Part shown: one piece after another, positions 35,452 to 44,020 of the stretch
How positions within the stretch are numbered: the first letter of the stretch is position 1
How the letters are laid out: each line of letters opens with the position of its first letter
Assembly: GCF_000238095.2 (NCBI RefSeq)
Contig: NZ_JH815225.1
Span: 1,660,419 to 1,724,418 of the forward strand
DNA length: 64,000 nt
Direction of reading: 5' to 3'
Origin: Peptoanaerobacter stomatis
Lineage (GTDB): Bacteria; Bacillota; Clostridia; Peptostreptococcales; Filifactoraceae
Position numbers and translations under genes: made by a program
The notes under the pieces: generated by a model
Told to the model about the DNA's origin: nothing
What the model saw: only the letters and a program-made list of their open reading frames with translations
Databases searched by the model: none

Positions 35452-36396
35452 ATGAAAAACAGGTTCGCATTTATATATGTGATTATGGCTACACTATTTT
35501 TTTCGTCTATGGAGGTGGCTATAAAATCATCTAAGGGTGCATTTAATCCCATACAACTTAATTTTATAAGGTTTTTGGTGGGCGGTCTTATACTTATGCC
35601 TATTGCCTTAAACAATTTGGAAAAGGCTGATTATAAATTGCAAAAATCCGATTATTTCAAATTTGCAATATCAGGTTTTATGAATGTAGTTGTAAGTATG
35701 AGTTTTTATACTTCATCTGTAGCTTATATACCTGCATATACTGCTGCTATAATATTTGCAGGCAATACATTTTTTTCTATAATGCTTGCGTCTATAATAT
35801 TAAAGGAGAAAATAGATACGAGAACTTTTGTGGCACTTGCAATATCGCTTTTTGGGATAATGTATATAATCAATCCGTTCAATTTTGAGGGCAGTTTGAT
35901 AGGTGTTGTTCTTTGTTTGACGTCTGCTGTATTTTTTGCATTTTATGGTGTACTCGGCAAGTTTTTTGCAAGAACTTCCAATATGAGCAGTATAGTTATA
36001 ACTTCGTTCGGATTTTTGTTCGGAGTTGCGGAGTTATTGATATTGATATGTCTATCTCATATTCCGGCTATATCGGATATGTTTTTGTCAATAGGGCTTG
36101 AAAAATTTTCGATGATACCTATATTTGCAGGTATAAACAGCAGTAATATACACATACTTATGTATATTGCCGTAGGTGTTACGGGTATGGGCTTTGCGTC
36201 ATATTTTCTGGCTATGGAAAATTTGCCTGTTGTATTTGTATCACTTGTATTTTTTATAAAACCTGTGCTCGCACCTATAATCGCTTATATTTTTATAAGA
36301 GAGGTCATTTCTATGCACAATCTCATAGGTCTTATGTTTATAGTAATAGGTTCTTGCATATTATTTTTTACAAATCTTAAAAAAACGAAAATTTAA
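35452..36396 (+). CDS. EamA/DMT-superfamily transporter
   Basis: 314-residue inner-membrane protein with about ten hydrophobic segments in two EamA repeats (first ending near residue 140, second to the C-terminus). Family segments are visible: SSMEVAIKSSKGAFNPIQLNFIRFLVGG and VSLVFFIKPVLAPIIAYIFIREVISMHNLIGLMFIVIGS. Such proteins export amino acids or other metabolites; substrate unknown. Start at ATG 35452 with CGGAGGG upstream, not the ATG at 35425. Confidence 0.88.
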   Translation: MKNRFAFIYVIMATLFFSSMEVAIKSSKGAFNPIQLNFIRFLVGGLILMPIALNNLEKADYKLQKSDYFKFAISGFMNVVVSMSFYTSSVAYIPAYTAAIIFAGNTFFSIMLASIILKEKIDTRTFVALAISLFGIMYIINPFNFEGSLIGVVLCLTSAVFFAFYGVLGKFFARTSNMSSIVITSFGFLFGVAELLILICLSHIPAISDMFLSIGLEKFSMIPIFAGINSSNIHILMYIAVGVTGMGFASYFLAMENLPVVFVSLVFFIKPVLAPIIAYIFIREVISMHNLIGLMFIVIGSCILFFTNLKKTKI

Positions 36397-36492
36397 TAAA
36401 CATTTATAATAATTGTAATTAAAATGTAAGTGCATATTTTAGTTTTTCGTGTATAATGTAATAATAACAATAAAATATCAGGAGGGATTACA

Positions 36493-37953
36493 ATGAATTT
36501 TAAGAAGATAGCTTCGTCTGTACTTTCAGGTATGATGATATTCACATCACTTGCTTTTTATTCGTCTGCAAATGCCGACAGTGCAAGCGATGAATATTTT
36601 GAGAATTTAAAAAGAGTGTCAAACTGGGAAAAAATGGAAACTCAAACAAATATCAAAACAGGTTTTGACGCTAACATTGACAAAGATGAAAAGGTGTCAT
36701 TCGGATATGATATTGAGCTTAATTCAAAATTTGACAGATCTAAAATGAGTGGTGAATTAAATGCAAAGTTTACGCCTAAAAACGATAAGACACCGGTAAT
36801 ACCTGAGTTTAAACTGTATTTTGATGATAAAGATATTTATGTTAATAAAGAGTTAATCAATGCAGTTGGAGGCTATATAGGAATTGACAAGAAGTTTGAC
36901 AGAGATTTTGTAAAGATAGATATTAATGAAAAAGACTCCAAAAAACTCGGCTTAAATTCCAAATACATGAAGAATTATTATGAAAATGCACCTCAGCTTA
37001 CTGAAAAAATGATAAACTTCATAAAAAGTATAGATCTCGGTATAGATTTGGGACTTACTAAGAAAAGTGACGATAATTATATATTGACTTGGGATTCTGA
37101 TAAAATGGTCGATATAACTAATGCGTATTTCAAATATATATTCTCAAATTTTGACAGCTTTGCTAAGTTTTATAATGATGTCTTGGGAATAGATGTGTAT
37201 GAAGTATATAAAGAGTCCGGTGTAAAGGTAAGTAAGGAAGAGATTGAAAAGAATATGCAAGAGGCTCTTGATATGTGGAAAACAAAAGTAGAGCCTATGA
37301 TGCCTGTGATTAAAGAGGTTATAAAAGGTTCGAACTTGTCTATGGAAGAAGCTTTTGGAGATGACAACTACAGTGCAAAAATAAGTTTGAATATAAATAT
37401 TGATGTGAATAAAGCTGATAAATTATTTAATTCTACATTAAATTCGACAGAAAAAAACAATATGAGTGTAGGTGTTGTCGGCAAAAAAGATGAGAAAAAC
37501 TCAGAGCAAAATATAAACATTTCATTAAACTCAGAGCAAATGTCCAAAAATAACACTTATCTTGAGTTAAAAGCTCCAAATTCTTATGACACATTTAATT
37601 ATTCTGAATTTATGGCTGAAAAACAAAAGCAAATTGAAGAAGAACTAAAAAAATACGAGGAAGAACAAAAAAATGCAAAACAAACAGGTGATGACAAATA
37701 TGAGATAAGCATATCACCGAGCAAAAAAATACTTGTAAAAAACGAATATGGTGAAAAATCTGAAACTAAGATAGACTGCAAAGTTAAAAACGGTGTCTTG
37801 TATGTGAAAAAATCAGATTTGGAAGAACATATATTACATGACGTTTTAGATGAAAAAGATGAATATCTTCCATTTAAAAAAATTATGGAGGAAAGAGAAT
37901 TTGAGGTAGTTTGGAATGCCAAAGATCATATGGTAAAAGCTACAATGAAATAA
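36493..37953 (+). CDS. Secreted protein with a C-terminal stalk-like domain
   Basis: 486 residues. Signal peptide residues 1-28 (ending ANA). The middle (residues ~35-400) is a long beta-rich, Asp/Lys-rich region that I do not recognise; a Lys/Glu-rich helix (KQKQIEEELKKYEEEQKN) follows. The last ~50 residues (KNGVLYVKKSDLEEHI ... FEVVWNAKDHMVKATM) resemble one copper-amine-oxidase-N repeat, as in the major surface protein at 15.2 kb. This suggests a surface-associated role. RBS AGGAGGG. Monocistronic. Confidence 0.65.
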   Translation: MNFKKIASSVLSGMMIFTSLAFYSSANADSASDEYFENLKRVSNWEKMETQTNIKTGFDANIDKDEKVSFGYDIELNSKFDRSKMSGELNAKFTPKNDKTPVIPEFKLYFDDKDIYVNKELINAVGGYIGIDKKFDRDFVKIDINEKDSKKLGLNSKYMKNYYENAPQLTEKMINFIKSIDLGIDLGLTKKSDDNYILTWDSDKMVDITNAYFKYIFSNFDSFAKFYNDVLGIDVYEVYKESGVKVSKEEIEKNMQEALDMWKTKVEPMMPVIKEVIKGSNLSMEEAFGDDNYSAKISLNINIDVNKADKLFNSTLNSTEKNNMSVGVVGKKDEKNSEQNINISLNSEQMSKNNTYLELKAPNSYDTFNYSEFMAEKQKQIEEELKKYEEEQKNAKQTGDDKYEISISPSKKILVKNEYGEKSETKIDCKVKNGVLYVKKSDLEEHILHDVLDEKDEYLPFKKIMEEREFEVVWNAKDHMVKATMK

Positions 37954-37970
37954 TGCTATAAATTAAATCC

Positions 37971-38062
37971 TTATATATGATACAATAATAGATAATTTAT
38001 ATTAAGAAGTCCATAAATAGCATTATGTTTTATTAAATTTACAACACACTATTTTTCTATTG
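37971..38062 (+). repeat. Dispersed repeat R3, copy 2
   Basis: AATAGATAATTTATATTAAG, TCCATAAATAGCATTATGTT and TTATTAAATTTACAACACAC align with 23.2-23.3 kb. Confidence 0.55.
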
Positions 38063-38082
38063 AATTTTAATATTTGTATAAT

Positions 38083-38200
38083 GTAAGACGCTAATTAAAA
38101 GCATAATATAATCATTTACTTCAAAGCATATGTTTTTTTAAACAACAAATCATATAAAGTTTATAGATTTTGAGGTTTGTAATAGTTTTTAGTATTAGCA
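38083..38200 (-). repeat. Dispersed repeat R4, copy 2
   Basis: On the minus strand: ACTATTACAAACCTCAAAAT, CTATAAACTTTATATGAT, AACATATGCTTTGAAGTAAA and CTTTTAATTAGCGTCTTAC. It lies directly after R3 copy 2, so the 37954-38314 gap is mostly repeat. Confidence 0.65.
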
Positions 38201-38250
38201 TACATTGGATGATTAGATTAAAAATATGTATTTATTTAGATAACAGTATA

Positions 38251-38285
38251 AAAAATATCCACATAATTTTTAGGTGGATATTTTT
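38251..38285. terminator. Terminator downstream of ggt
   Basis: AAAAATATCCAC (38251-38262) and GTGGATATTTTT (38274-38285), suited to ending ggt on the minus strand and the transcript of the secreted protein on the plus strand. Confidence 0.8.
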
Positions 38286-38314
38286 TATATCAGATAACCT
38301 CTTTAAAACTTTTC

Positions 38315-40033
38315 TTAGAATTCTGTTCTTGGATCTTTAGTTCCGTACATAACTTTATTCTTTTGGTCTATAACTATTGCATTTACATCACCCATAGGCG
38401 CTTTTACTTGAATGTTATATCCCATGTCTTTAAGTTTGTTTTCAACATCTTTTACTAAAGTGTCTTTTTCAACTCTTAGCTCGTCAGGTAACCATTGCAT
38501 ATGGAATCTTGGAGCTTCAACTGCTTCTGATATATTCATATCATGGTCTATTACGTTAGAGATAACTTGTGCAACAGTAGTTATTATTCTTGCTCCTCCT
38601 GGGCTTCCTACAACCATAAATACTTTGCCATCTTTAAGTATTATAGTAGGTGACATTGAGCTTAGAGGTCTTTTTCTTGCTTCTATTGCATTGGCATCTC
38701 CACCTATCAAACCGTAAGCGTTAGGTACGCCAGGTTTTATTGAGAAGTCATCCATTTCGTCATTCAATATGAAACCTGCTCCGTCTACAGTAGCGCCGCT
38801 ACCGAAAGTGTAGTTGATTGTATAAGTTACAGATACAGCGTTTCCTTTAAAGTCTGCTACTGAGTAGTGAGTAGTGTGAATACTTTCAGGAAGAAGTTTA
38901 CCCGGTTTTATAGTTTCGCTTGGTACAGCTTTTTTACCTGCTGCAACTATATTATCATATATTTTTTTAGCATATTCTTTTGATGATAGTTCTTTTACAG
39001 GAACATTTACAAATCCTGGATCGCCCATGTATTCTGATCTGTCTGCATAAGCATATCTTTCAGCTTCTGCCATAAGATGTATTTTTTCAGATGATCCGAA
39101 TCCCATAGATTTTATATCTGCGTTTTCAAGTACGTTTAATATTTGAAGTATATGTGTTCCACCTGAGCTTGGAGGAGCCATAGATACGATATCATATCCT
39201 CTGTAAGTTCCTCTTATAGGTTCTCTCCATACAGGCTTATATTCTTTCAAATCTTGTTTAGTGATAAGACCGCCATTTTTTTTCATATCTTTTTCTATAA
39301 GCTCTGCAGTTTCACCTTCATAGAATCCTTTTGTACCGTCTTTTGCTATTCTTTCAAGCGTTTTTGCTAAATCTTTTTGTACTAAGATTTCGCCTTCTTT
39401 GTAAGTAGTTTTTCCATCAGCTTTGAAGAAGTATTTTCTTGTTGATTCATAAGGAACCATTCTGTCATATTCTTCAATGAATGTTTCTGCTTGTCTATCT
39501 GATATTGCAAAACCTTTGTTTGCAGTATCTATAGCAGGTTGTATCAAATCTTTTAGAGGCATTGTTCCGTATTTTGCCAACATTTCATTCATTCCGGCAA
39601 CTGTTCCGGGTACGCCTGCAGATTTGTAACCTGTCATGCTTAGACCGTCGATAGGGTTTTTCTTTTCATCAAGATACATATCTCTTGTAGCAGCAAGTGG
39701 TGCTACTTCTCTAAAATCAAGAGTAGTATCTTTACCGTCAGCGGTATGTATAACTGCGAATCCTCCGCCGCCTATATTTCCGGCAGAAGGGTGCACAACA
39801 GCAAGCATATATCCTACTGCAACGGCAGCGTCAATAGCGTTTCCACCATTGTCAAGTACTTTTTTTCCTACTTCGTTTGCAAGTACGTTTGTAGACACTA
39901 CAAGACCTGTTTTGCTATCTTTTAGAGGTCTGTATGCCGCAGCGTGAACATTTGAAAAGCTTACTGCACACATAGAAAAAGATAGTGCAACGCTACTTAC
40001 AACGCTCAAAATTTTTTTTGTTAATCTTTTCAA
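38315..40033 (-). CDS. ggt: Gamma-glutamyltranspeptidase
   Basis: 572-residue secreted N-terminal-nucleophile hydrolase that removes the gamma-glutamyl group from glutathione and gamma-glutamyl peptides. Signal peptide residues 1-31 (ending VHA). The precursor cleaves itself before T387 in HTTHYSVAD, giving a large and a small subunit. The catalytic and oxyanion motifs GNIGGGGFAV and GSPGGARI are intact, as are the DFREVAP segment and the lid-loop region. RBS AGGAGGA. Monocistronic. It would release Glu and Cys-Gly for fermentation by the nearby peptidases and importers. Confidence 0.95.
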   Translation of the reverse strand: MKRLTKKILSVVSSVALSFSMCAVSFSNVHAAAYRPLKDSKTGLVVSTNVLANEVGKKVLDNGGNAIDAAVAVGYMLAVVHPSAGNIGGGGFAVIHTADGKDTTLDFREVAPLAATRDMYLDEKKNPIDGLSMTGYKSAGVPGTVAGMNEMLAKYGTMPLKDLIQPAIDTANKGFAISDRQAETFIEEYDRMVPYESTRKYFFKADGKTTYKEGEILVQKDLAKTLERIAKDGTKGFYEGETAELIEKDMKKNGGLITKQDLKEYKPVWREPIRGTYRGYDIVSMAPPSSGGTHILQILNVLENADIKSMGFGSSEKIHLMAEAERYAYADRSEYMGDPGFVNVPVKELSSKEYAKKIYDNIVAAGKKAVPSETIKPGKLLPESIHTTHYSVADFKGNAVSVTYTINYTFGSGATVDGAGFILNDEMDDFSIKPGVPNAYGLIGGDANAIEARKRPLSSMSPTIILKDGKVFMVVGSPGGARIITTVAQVISNVIDHDMNISEAVEAPRFHMQWLPDELRVEKDTLVKDVENKLKDMGYNIQVKAPMGDVNAIVIDQKNKVMYGTKDPRTEF

Positions 40034-40380
40034 TGATATTCCTCCTTAAATGATTAAGTATATGATCTTTCAAAAAATTATATAAAAACAGATAAAAAAT
40101 GTTTTCAAATAATAAGAAAAATCGTTTAACACCACTTATTTTCTATAAAACAAATTTAAAGAAAAGGTTATCCGAGATAGATTATATAACTAATCAAAAA
40201 AAATTTCAATACGTTTTCAATTATTAAATATAAATTTAATTTATTAAAGGTAAGTTGTAAAATTATATTAAGTTATGATATAATAAAATATTAAGTATTA
40301 TCAATGATGTCTTTATTTGTAATTTTATAAAAAATTATATATAATCGACTTTTAAATCTGAAAAATTGAATTTCATATGA

Positions 40381-40500
40381 AATGTTATTACAAATTATAA
40401 AATCTCTAAACTTTATATGATAAAAAGCATATGCTTTGAATTAAATGATTATTTTTGCGAAGTATATGTTTATAGTGTGTTTTTAATTAGGTTTGGTATT
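40381..40500 (+). repeat. Dispersed repeat R4, copy 3; rest of the 40034-40711 gap
   Basis: ATTACAAATTATAAAATCTC, TAAACTTTATATGAT, AAGCATATGCTTTGAATTAA and TGTTTTTAATTAGGTTTGGT. In the remaining gap I see only AT-rich sequence and one GC-richer patch at 40595-40630 without a usable reading frame. Confidence 0.65.
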
Positions 40501-40711
40501 GAATATTTGTGATTTTTTGATATTTGAAATTATAATTATTTTTTAAAGATAGGGCGCAGTATTAAATATTATATTTAATAAATGGATTTAAAAACGATGT
40601 GGCAGTTGCAACAGGCGCAAAAATATTGTAGTTCTTTAATTTTATTTGAATTTTGATATAAGTATATAGATGGTATTTACTTTATAAATAGTAAAGAGGC
40701 GGTAATAACTA

Positions 40712-41524
40712 ATGGACGCAAATATATTGAAATTTATAGATGAAAAAGTAGAAGATGGTAAAAAAGCGGCACTTATACTACTTACGCAGACATCTGGTTC
40801 TACTCCGAGAAAAGCCGGAAGTATAATGGCTCTATGTGAGGACGGCAGCAGATGCGGTACAGTAGGTGGAGGAAATCTGGAAAATCAGATACTCATATCA
40901 GCAGAAGAGGCGATAGAGAAGATAGAAGATAGAGAATTTGAGCATATTCTTACAGAAAAAGGAGATTTGGGTATGATATGCGGAGGGGAGACAAGCGGAT
41001 ATATCAAGGTGTTTTATCCGAGAAATAAATTGCTTATAATAGGAGCAGGTCATGTGGGGAAGGCGCTTTATGATTTAGCTGTTACGCTTGACTTCGATAT
41101 AACCGTAATGGATGACAGGCAAGAATATGCAAACAAAGAGGCTTATCCTGATGCAGATATAGTTGTAGGTGAATATGAAGATGTATTGTCTAAGCTGGAA
41201 GTGGATAAATTTACGTCAGTTGTTATAGTGACAAGAGGGCATAAATATGATAAAGAGGCGTTGAAGGCTTTTATCAATAAGGATACTGCATATATAGGAA
41301 TGATAGGTTCGAGAAGAAAGATAAAAGGAACTTTGGACGTTTTAAAAGAAGATGCCTTATATAAGGATAATTTGTCTAAACTGTATGCACCGATAGGGCT
41401 TGATATAGGCTCTAATTTGCCAGGCGAAATTGCGCTTGGGATAATGTGTGAGATAGTGCTTTGTAAAAATGGTAAAAAACCTGAACATATGAGAGATTTA
41501 TACAGGCAAAGTGTAGAACTTTAA
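40712..41524 (+). CDS. XdhC/CoxI-family molybdenum hydroxylase maturation protein
   Basis: 270-residue cytosolic factor that helps insert sulfurated (or, in YqeB-linked systems, selenium-containing) molybdenum cofactor into xanthine-dehydrogenase-type enzymes. N-terminal XdhC domain with GSTPRKAGSIMAL, CGTVGGGNLE and MICGGETSGYIKVF; C-terminal Rossmann domain with LLIIGAGHVGKALYDLA and YIGMIGSRRKI. Length fits stand-alone XdhC, about half of E. coli YqeB. It is the first gene of the purine cluster, 58 bp before the ygeV-like regulator; its client is probably XdhD at 57 kb. Ribosome binding site is weak (GAGGCGG). Confidence 0.88.
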   Translation: MDANILKFIDEKVEDGKKAALILLTQTSGSTPRKAGSIMALCEDGSRCGTVGGGNLENQILISAEEAIEKIEDREFEHILTEKGDLGMICGGETSGYIKVFYPRNKLLIIGAGHVGKALYDLAVTLDFDITVMDDRQEYANKEAYPDADIVVGEYEDVLSKLEVDKFTSVVIVTRGHKYDKEALKAFINKDTAYIGMIGSRRKIKGTLDVLKEDALYKDNLSKLYAPIGLDIGSNLPGEIALGIMCEIVLCKNGKKPEHMRDLYRQSVEL

Positions 41525-41582
41525 GGTTTTAGAATAAAAAAATTAATTATATTATACAACTTATTAAAGTAGAGGAATAAAT

Positions 41583-43340
41583 ATGGATTCTCCACTAAAA
41601 AGAATACAAAACTCGGTAATTGAATATGCAAATGCTATAGCTAATGTTATAGGTGTTGACGTGGAAATAGTAGACAGTCAACTCAACACTATTGCAGGAA
41701 CCGGAGCATATAGAGAAAACATCAATAAAAATGTAGCAAAAGAAGGATATATATATATAGATGTTATAAAAACCGGACAGCTTCATGTCATTAAAGATCC
41801 AGGTAAAAATATATTATGTTCCAAATGTAGTGAAAAAGACGAGTGCAGAGAACTTATGCAAATATCTATGCCTATAAAATATGAAAAAGAGATAGTGGGC
41901 GTTATACAGTTGGTCTGTACCAAATTGGAGCAGAAGCAAAAGCTTATTGCAAAAGAAAAAGATTATTTGAAGTTTATAAAAGAGATTGCCGGCAATATAA
42001 CGGATAAGTTGCACGAGTTGGACGAGCAGGAAAAAACTAAAAAAAGAATAGAGCTGTTTCATCAAATAGTGGATGATATAGATAAGATGGTTATAGTCTT
42101 AAACGGTGAAAATACTGTAATTCATATAAATAAAATGGCAAAAAACACTCTAAATATAGAAGTTGGAGAGAAAATAAACGTCAAGAAAACACACGAGATG
42201 TTGGTGGGAGAATATCTTTTTACCATACAGACGGATCAAAAGGACGTAGATGTAATAGGTAGAATAAAATCAGCCAACAGTGTATATTATGAGCATACCG
42301 ATATAATAATTTGTACCAAGACAAAGAATATTAAAGATAGAGCATATAACGTCGTTACAGGACATAACTATATAAGTACGGACGACATAATAGGCTCTAA
42401 CAAACAGATAAAACTGTTAAAAGAAAGAATAAAAAAGATTGCAAAATCTACATCGACAGTTTTTATAACGGGAGAAAGCGGTACGGGTAAAGAACTCATT
42501 GCAAGATCTATACACTCCGAATCTGATAGAGCTGATAAACCGTTTATAGCTGTAAACTGTGCGGCAATACCGGACAGTTTATTGGAAACTGAGCTTTTCG
42601 GATATGTCAAAGGTGCATTTACAGGTGCGAGCGATCAAGGTAGGATAGGTAAATTTGAGCTTGCCAACAGAGGAGTTATATTTTTGGATGAAATAGGCGA
42701 TATGCCGTTGCATTTACAAGCGAAAATATTAAGACTGCTCCAAGACAAAGAACTCATAAGGATAGGTTCCAACAAGACGATAAAATTGGATGTGAGAGTT
42801 GTAACGGCAACTAATAAGGACTTGAAGAAGCTCATAGAAGAAAAAAAGTTCAGAGAGGATTTGTATTACAGAATAAATGTAATTCCTATAAGCGTTCCAC
42901 CACTTAGGAAAAGACTTGATGATATAGAAAAATTAGCTTATCATATGCTCGACAGATATAACAAGAGTTTCGGTAAAAATGTTACACATATAGATAGTGA
43001 AGTCATACAGATATTTATGGAATATGATTGGGAAGGTAATATCAGAGAGCTTGAAAATGTAATAGAATATATGATGAATATATCTGAAACTGATACACTT
43101 ACGGAAGAGTTAATCCCTATAAATATACTTGAAAAAAGAGTCGGTTATGAACCGAAAGACGATGAAAAAGCTAATAAAAGTCAAAGAGTAGTTCCTATAA
43201 AAGAATTGGAAATGAATGAAATAAGAAAAGCTCTCAACATATACGGCTATGATACGAAAGGCAAGAAGATTGCAGCAAAAAAATTGGGTATAGGAATAGC
43301 CACTCTGTACAGAAAGATTGAAGAAGAGATTAATGTTTAA
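41583..43340 (+). CDS. ygeV: Sigma-54-dependent activator, YgeV-like
   Basis: 585-residue enhancer-binding protein. The N-terminal ~150 residues form a GAF-like sensory part with a cysteine cluster C79-x2-C82-x5-C88. A PAS-like part follows (residues ~155-250). The AAA+ domain has Walker A GESGTGKE (~296) and the sigma-54 contact loop GAFTGA (~343). A Fis-type helix-turn-helix ends the protein (KKIAAKKLGIGIATLYRKI). E. coli YgeV has the same size and cluster position and is needed for urate catabolism there. The consensus sigma-54 promoter and three palindromes directly downstream are its likely targets. Ligand and cofactor unknown. Confidence 0.88.
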   Translation: MDSPLKRIQNSVIEYANAIANVIGVDVEIVDSQLNTIAGTGAYRENINKNVAKEGYIYIDVIKTGQLHVIKDPGKNILCSKCSEKDECRELMQISMPIKYEKEIVGVIQLVCTKLEQKQKLIAKEKDYLKFIKEIAGNITDKLHELDEQEKTKKRIELFHQIVDDIDKMVIVLNGENTVIHINKMAKNTLNIEVGEKINVKKTHEMLVGEYLFTIQTDQKDVDVIGRIKSANSVYYEHTDIIICTKTKNIKDRAYNVVTGHNYISTDDIIGSNKQIKLLKERIKKIAKSTSTVFITGESGTGKELIARSIHSESDRADKPFIAVNCAAIPDSLLETELFGYVKGAFTGASDQGRIGKFELANRGVIFLDEIGDMPLHLQAKILRLLQDKELIRIGSNKTIKLDVRVVTATNKDLKKLIEEKKFREDLYYRINVIPISVPPLRKRLDDIEKLAYHMLDRYNKSFGKNVTHIDSEVIQIFMEYDWEGNIRELENVIEYMMNISETDTLTEELIPINILEKRVGYEPKDDEKANKSQRVVPIKELEMNEIRKALNIYGYDTKGKKIAAKKLGIGIATLYRKIEEEINV

Positions 43341-43343
43341 TTA

Positions 43344-43358
43344 AATTATCAAAATGAT
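43344..43358. promoter_or_regulatory. Candidate activator site 1 (UAS)
   Basis: TTATCAAAATGATAA, a perfect 6-3-6 palindrome three bases after the ygeV-like stop codon. Two more identical copies lie at 43569-43600. Confidence 0.6.
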
Positions 43359-43568
43359 AAAAAACTATTCTAAAGGTGTGCATTTGGTTGTTGGATGTAT
43401 ATGTATTTTATTTGTGTGCCTTAAATACATGTATTTAAGACTTATTTTGTCTGCATAGTTTTACACACATACAACGAATGTTATTTATATTAAACACCAT
43501 TGTATATATTATTCTGAAAAAAGTATAGCTTTATAATGTCTAAATATAAATAATTTATCAAAAAATTA

Positions 43569-43600
43569 TTATCAAAATGATAAAATTATCAAAATGATAA
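43569..43600. promoter_or_regulatory. Candidate activator sites 2 and 3 (tandem UAS)
   Basis: Two identical 15-bp palindromes TTATCAAAATGATAA at 43569-43583 and 43586-43600, centres 17 bp apart, with a degenerate half site TTATCA at 43555-43560. They end ~178 bp before the sigma-54 promoter, the classic distance for an enhancer-binding protein. Confidence 0.75.
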
Positions 43601-43777
43601 TAAATTTTTGGTTTTTATATTAAGTGCTTATTAAATTTTTAATCATATTTGCGGATAAATTATACTAATGTAGTATTTTTAAATTTAATATATTTTCTAA
43701 ATAAACTATAATTTTTAAACGAATATTCGTAGAGGATGATTAAGAAATAAAAAATATTTTTTAATAATTTAAAAACT

Positions 43778-43793
43778 TGGCACGAAATTTGCA
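43778..43793 (+). promoter_or_regulatory. Sigma-54 promoter upstream of dpaL
   Basis: TGGCAC-GAAAT-TTGCA, an exact match to the TGGCAC-N5-TTGCW consensus. The predicted transcript starts about 12 bp after the TTGCA, leaving a ~215-nt leader before the dpaL ATG at 44021. The leader has no recognised riboswitch. I found no second match of this quality between later genes in the cluster. Confidence 0.9.
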
Positions 43794-44020
43794 TATATTA
43801 TTTAATGGAAAAGTTTAATAGTAAAATATGACTTGGATAAATTTTAAAATCATTATTGTGCACAAAAAAATAAAACTTGGTGAGGAGTATGATATTAAAA
43901 ACTGTCTTTATTGCTGTTAGACTTTGGTAAAAATATAGAAGCATAGCTGAATCCTTACATAAAATTGAAGTTATATAAATGTATTTCAGCATATGTATTA
44001 TTAAAGATTGGGAGAGAAGT

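Noticed and set aside
38412-39947. Open frames opposite to ggt (101 and 103 codons)
   Set aside because: Antisense shadows of a clear gamma-glutamyltranspeptidase; no ribosome binding sites and no family resemblance.
40583-40660. Remnant of a coding gene in the GC-richer patch before xdhC
   Set aside because: Frames are under 25 codons, lack a ribosome binding site and match no family that I recognise.
43555-43600. Closely spaced identical repeats that might be a small CRISPR array
   Set aside because: The repeats are 15-bp palindromes with 2-bp spacing and no cas genes; they fit activator sites upstream of a sigma-54 promoter.
43889-43930. 13-codon leader peptide before dpaL
   Set aside because: The ATG is too close to the putative ribosome binding site (TGAGGAG) and the peptide has no attenuator features.
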